NCBI GenBank assembly: GCA_905182025.1
Contig: CAJJAA010000001.1
Coordinates: forward strand, 1-52,752
DNA: 52,752 nt
Reading direction: 5' to 3'
Source of the DNA: an uncultured OM182 clade bacterium
Lineage (GTDB): Bacteria > Pseudomonadota > Gammaproteobacteria > Pseudomonadales > Azotimanducaceae
Position 1 is the first letter of the stretch. Every line of letters begins with the position of its first letter. The position numbers and the translations under genes were made by a program. The notes below the pieces were generated by a model that did no database searches, was not told the DNA's origin, and saw only the letters and a program-made list of their open reading frames with translations. Positions 51,639 through 52,752 of the stretch are shown here, piece by piece.

Positions 51639-52752
51639 ATGAAAATGATTCCCTCTGACTACCCGCGCGATCATACCGCCATTGTTATGGCCGCCTCGGG
51701 TAAGACTGTCACGTACGGTGAATTAGAAGACTTGTCTAACCAAATTGCTCATTTGTTTAGATCATTGGGAGCGAAACGCGGGGATGGTATTGCGTTATGT
51801 ATGGAGAACCATTGGTTGTTCTTACCGGTTTGTTGGGCTGCTTTTAGATCAGGTTTGTACTTCACAGCCATCAGTTACCGGCTTCAAGCCTCCGAAGTTG
51901 AGCATATCGTCAATGATTGTGGCGCAAAGGTTTTGGTTACGTCGAAATTGCTGCAGGAGAATTTTGAATCGCTGCATGCCAAACTCGAATATGCGCCAAC
52001 CTGCTTTATGGTTGATGGTGAATGCGATGGGGCAAGCTCATTTGAGTTGGCTATCCAAGATCAACCTACGTCACCCATCGCTGATCAATCTTATGGTGAA
52101 AGGTTACTTTATTCGTCCGGCACAACGGGCAATCCCAAAGGCATAAAGAAACCCTTACTTGATGTTGAGCTTGGCGCAGATATTGAAACTGTTAAAGCCG
52201 CTAATACCTATAGTTTTGATATCAATACAGTCTATCTATCACCGGCGCCTCTGTACCATGCGGCGCCGTTGGGGTTCAATATGACCCTTACCCGTTTTGG
52301 TGGCACAACGATCATCATGGAGCACTTCGATGCGCAGCAATCCCTGCAACTGATCGAGGCTCACCAGGTTACTCACAGCCAGTGGGTGCCGACGATGTTC
52401 GTGCGAATGTTAAAGCTGCCTGAGGAAGTTCGACAACAATATGATGTCTCTAGTCTGAAGTTTGCTGTCCATGCGGCGGCACCATGTCCGGTTGACGTTC
52501 AGGAACACGCCATGATTCGAGTGGTGGGGGCCCGTGATCCTCTGCGAGTACTACGCAGGTACCGAGGCTGTCAGGTCGAACCCTCATAAACTCAGTCGAA
52601 TGGTTAGAACACAAGGGGTCGGTCGGCCGTGCTCTCAATTGCAGTGTACACATATTGGATGATAGTAATAATCCCATGCCAACAGGTGAGATCGGTGGCG
52701 TCTATTTTGAAAGTATGTTGACCTTCGAATATCTCAATGATCCTGTCAAGAC
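51639..52752 (+). CDS. Acyl-CoA synthetase, 3' partial, with two frameshifts near the window end
   Basis: The adenylate-forming ligase has the ATP loop YSSGTTGNPKGIKK and the AAAPCPVDVQ segment as in FadD19/FadD17-type ligases. The first frame would stop at 52589, but the expected sequence continues in other frames: from about 52518 the frame is shifted (WWGP then EYYAGTEAV), and from about 52583 it shifts again (LINSVEWLEHKGSVGRALN to the last base). Both fit single extra bases. The cause is either sequence error near a contig end or a decayed gene. It should activate an acid for the acyl-CoA dehydrogenase pairs upstream. Confidence 0.8.

Overview
The window looks like a chromosomal piece of a moderate-GC gammaproteobacterium. 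The strongest evidence is at 31199-43270, where the order fmdB-like, aspS, yebC, ruvC, ruvA, ruvB, tolQ, tolR, tolA, tolB, pal, cpoB, queE, queC is close to that of Pseudomonas-type genomes, except that the thioesterase gene ybgC usually found between ruvB and tolQ is missing. No rRNA, tRNA, CRISPR array, insertion sequence or phage structural gene was recognised. Both window ends are imperfect. The left ~1 kb holds a 5'-truncated hydrolase gene of much higher GC than everything after it, suggesting a recent transfer or a chimeric join. The right end holds an acyl-CoA synthetase gene that changes reading frame twice in its last ~250 bases.

Layout. 1-972: high-GC alpha/beta hydrolase. 1117-5031: a possible gene remnant, a small membrane protein, a YihG-like acyltransferase, a 56-residue protein, a TauD-type dioxygenase and an alpha/beta hydrolase. 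5437-8504: a TRAP transporter (dctP-dctQ-dctM). 8552-11607, minus strand: a Cys-rich protein, an enoyl-CoA hydratase, a GNAT acetyltransferase, a short-chain protein with the exact signature of halohydrin dehalogenases, and a DUF2237 protein. 11904-19943, minus strand: cupin, RhlB-like helicase, class Ic aspartate aminotransferase, type-2 argC, an epoxide hydrolase, a glycosyltransferase-like protein, miaE and a carboxylesterase. 20319-25838, plus strand: CoA-transferase/racemase, a basic AP2-like protein, prpE, ydfG, an ABM monooxygenase. 26150-30800: yfgD-like arsenate reductase, yihY, a TlpA-like lipoprotein, proS and an HU-like protein. 31199-43270: the aspS-ruv-tol-que block. 43312-52752: an M3 peptidase, an atypical SDR, two divergent pairs of acyl-CoA dehydrogenases and the broken acyl-CoA synthetase.

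How the genes may work together. Many accessory genes concern CoA-thioester and epoxide chemistry: an alpha-methylacyl-CoA racemase-type enzyme, propionyl-CoA synthetase, enoyl-CoA hydratase, two large/small acyl-CoA dehydrogenase pairs and an acyl-CoA synthetase. That set would suit breakdown of methyl-branched acyl chains such as steroid side chains or isoprenoids (inference). The halohydrin dehalogenase and the epoxide hydrolase, about 5 kb apart on the same strand, could together turn vicinal halohydrins into diols through an epoxide (inference from enzyme chemistry).

A second theme is structural. Short tandem repeats, most often of 12 bases, lie at many gene edges (4084-4155, 5068-5151, 27955-28014, 36657-36724, 37904-37939, 42545-42580), with 11-, 17- and 18-base versions elsewhere. 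Several run into coding sequence as 4-residue repeats and seem to have built new protein ends or micro-ORFs. This and the halohydrin dehalogenase are the most interesting observations here.
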